A stretch of 43,597 bases of DNA. Origin: Conidiobolus incongruus B7586 (Eukaryota > Entomophthoromycota > Entomophthoromycetes > Entomophthorales > Conidiobolaceae). The DNA lies in NCBI GenBank assembly GCA_000697335.1, contig JNEM01013603.1, positions 1 to 43,597 on the forward strand. Reading direction: 5' to 3'. This document shows positions 41,936-43,597 of the stretch, piece after piece. The notes under the pieces are model-generated. The model worked only from the letters and a program-made list of their open reading frames with translations. It searched no databases and was not told the origin of the DNA. Positions within the stretch are counted from its first letter, which is position 1. Every line of letters starts with the position of its first letter. A program made the translations under genes and the position numbers.

Positions 41936-42099
41936 TGATTTTATGGTAATATTTATTATAAAAGAAAGAAATATATTATACTATATCTTTTTATTTTTAC
42001 TTAAAAGTCTATTAAATAATTTAATATTGATAGTATTTATATAATAATTATAAATAATCTTAAATTTAAAATAATTATAAGAATATAAAATTAATATCC

Positions 42100-42725
42100 T
42101 ATAATTTAATAAAAATTTAAAAAATATAAAATAATTATAGCTAAATAATACTTATTAAAATATAACTAAAAGTATAGGTACTTTAAATAAATTAATATAA
42201 TCAATTAATCTTAAATTGCTTTATATAAACTTTTTTTTGAAAAATAAACAAAATATTAAGTTAAAATATCTTTTTAATTAAATTTCCATTAATAAATATT
42301 TGATTAATAACAAATATTAAATAAAATAATTAATTATAATTAAATATAGTTTTCTTATTTGGTTTTTAATAATATATCACTTAATGTTAAGTTATATATT
42401 GTTTTATTTATAATAACTTTTAATCCATATATTTATTATATTTAATTATAAAATATATTAAGTTATAGTAATATAATATTTTCCATATAAAAAATTCAGA
42501 ATAAACCTATCTAATCTAATATTTTTAGTTTGTTATATCTTATATATAAATATATATATATATATAATTTTATTCAGTAAATAAAAAACACATTTATTAA
42601 AAAAAATTTATAAAAATAAATTAATTAATATAATTTCTAATTTCATATTTTTTCAAAAAAGCTATTTTTAAAAGTTAAAAGCTTATCAAATTATAGTAAT
42701 AAGTTTTTGATAGTATTATAATATT
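42100..42725 (+). mobile_element. Tc1-like element fragment, copy C
   Basis: From about 42130 to 42350 it follows copy A 735-1000: AGCTA.TxxT.AAATAA..., then a TTAATCTTAAATTxxTTTxTATA block and the downstream TTAGxTTAAA stretch, with more decay. It runs into the solo LTR. 41936-42100 shows no clear match. Limits are approximate. Confidence 0.5.
42721..42725. repeat. Target-site duplication ATATT, left side (partner at 43124-43128)
   Basis: ATATT flanks the solo LTR on both sides. Confidence 0.85.
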
Positions 42726-43123
42726 TGTTAAAAGACTAGTTCTCTAAATTCTTATATATACTTTCATATAATTCAATTAACTATAAATTATATGATTAAT
42801 TTATACTTTTATAGCTAAATTAATTATATAAATAGCATTGAATTATTTAATAAACTAGGTTCCTCTTTTTCCTCTCAATATTTATTTTTTCTTATCCTTT
42901 CCACTATTTCTAAGTTTGAGACTACATCCTGTCAATATTACAGTATATTGGCACTACCTAATATAAATCTTAATATATCAGTGACTCATCCCAGTTCGAA
43001 GCTTAATTAAACTTTGTTTACATTTGCACGCTACAGCCACGTTATAATACCATGTTCCGTGTCACGCTACTCTTATATTAAGTCTTCCTCTGCACTTTAT
43101 TGGTACTTACCACCACGCTTACA
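42726..43123 (+). mobile_element. Solo LTR of the same Ty3/gypsy family
   Basis: 398 nt, aligned along its whole length with the LTRs at 1820 and 7138, and bounded by TG...CA and a 5-bp duplication. No internal region is present, so it is the product of LTR-LTR recombination. It keeps more CpG and C/G positions than the LTRs of the full element, so it has been mutated less, or belongs to a different subfamily. Confidence 0.92.
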
Positions 43124-43389
43124 ATATTAATAAATTTTATTATTTATTCTCTATAAATATAAAATATTTATAATTTTATTAAATTTTAATTTTTAAATTT
43201 TGTATTATATAATTTTTATATAGATATCATATATATTTAAATAAAAATCATAAGCTGAATATTTGAAAAGATATATATGAAATTATTTAAATATATTAAT
43301 ATATTATCCTAATATCAAATAAAAGAAATTAATATTTTTTTTATTTAATTAAATATAATATTTTTTTTTAAATTTTATAAAATCAATTA
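43124..43389. other. AT-rich sequence after the solo LTR
   Basis: Probably the rest of Tc1 copy C. I cannot align it confidently, and no gene is visible. Confidence 0.4.
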
Positions 43390-43597
43390 TATAATAATTA
43401 AATAATTATCATCAAAAATTTTTAATTATATTATTATTAAAACTTAACTATAAGCCTTTTGAAATAGAAATAATATTTTATTTAGATTTTTTATTCATAA
43501 TTAGATAAATTTTTTTAAACTAAAAAAATATTAAAAATTTATTAAATTTTAAAAATTTAACTTTAATTTCTATTTTTATAGTTATTGATAAATAAAT
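43390..43597 (+). mobile_element. Start of a further Tc1-like copy, cut by the window end
   Basis: 43415-43470 matches the inverted-repeat interior (TATCAxxAAxTTTTTAxTT, then ATTAAAACTTAACTATAAG). 43500-43597 matches copy A 480-575, which leads into the transposase helix-turn-helix. Orientation is plus. Confidence 0.6.

Noticed and set aside
1-43597. Organelle (mitochondrial) DNA, because of the extreme AT content
   Set aside because: Genes are nuclear types with short GT-AG introns, and the repeats are nuclear transposons.
41936-43597. Centromere or telomere sequence in the terminal AT-rich island
   Set aside because: No satellite array or telomere repeat is visible. The sequence is explained by decayed transposons.

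Overview
This window looks like nuclear DNA of a very AT-rich, early-diverging fungus. The evidence is two Zn2Cys6 regulators with the fungal-specific middle homology region, a secreted fungalysin (M36), a SAC1 phosphatase gene cut by 13 GT-AG introns of 45-57 nt, a fungal/animal-type paxillin-like LIM protein, and GPI-tailed glycine-rich surface proteins. The mix suggests an entomophthoralean lineage (Conidiobolus-like). That placement is inference from gene content and composition, not from a marker gene.

Layout. Positions 1-8310 are a transposon island. A Tc1/mariner-like element (A) with terminal inverted repeats of about 320 nt carries a microsatellite-bearing insert and a complete-length but long-dead Ty3/gypsy chromovirus-type LTR retrotransposon (1820-7537; 400-nt LTRs; 5-bp duplication GTAAT). 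Positions 40288-43597 are a second island of the same family: Tc1-like copy B, copy C with a solo LTR of the same retroelement (duplication ATATT), and the start of a further copy running off the end. The two LTRs of the full element differ only by transitions, mostly at CpA/TpG, which is a RIP-like signature.

Between the islands lies a gene-bearing segment: Zn2Cys6 factor 1 (9602-11304, +, one intron), two glycine-rich collagen-like GPI proteins (11370-11933 and 13220-13852, both -; the first with an in-frame stop before its GPI tail), a dead mitochondrial carrier (15270-16409, +), a small multi-exon gene of uncertain family (17007-17912, -), SAC1 (18411-21010, +, 14 exons), Zn2Cys6 factor 2 (25611-27494, +), a two-LIM paxillin-like protein (30466-31443, -) and a fungalysin metalloprotease (34523-36394, -). 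The small gene and SAC1 are divergent and share a promoter region of about 500 bp. Long AT-rich spacers separate the rest. Several hold relics: an exon-like fragment at 12146-12484, an orphan core promoter at 12831, a GPCR-like fragment at 38007, and a duplicated block of about 240 nt (upstream sequence plus a 20-codon first exon) at 32590-32835 and 39774-40030.

No operon or metabolic cluster is visible. The genes are housekeeping membrane lipid signalling (SAC1), cytoskeletal or adhesion scaffolding (LIM), secreted proteolysis and surface proteins, and regulators. Paralogue pairs, dead copies and promoter-exon fragments suggest active gene birth and death beside transposon islands. Intron and exon limits were worked out by hand from GT-AG sites and reading phase.
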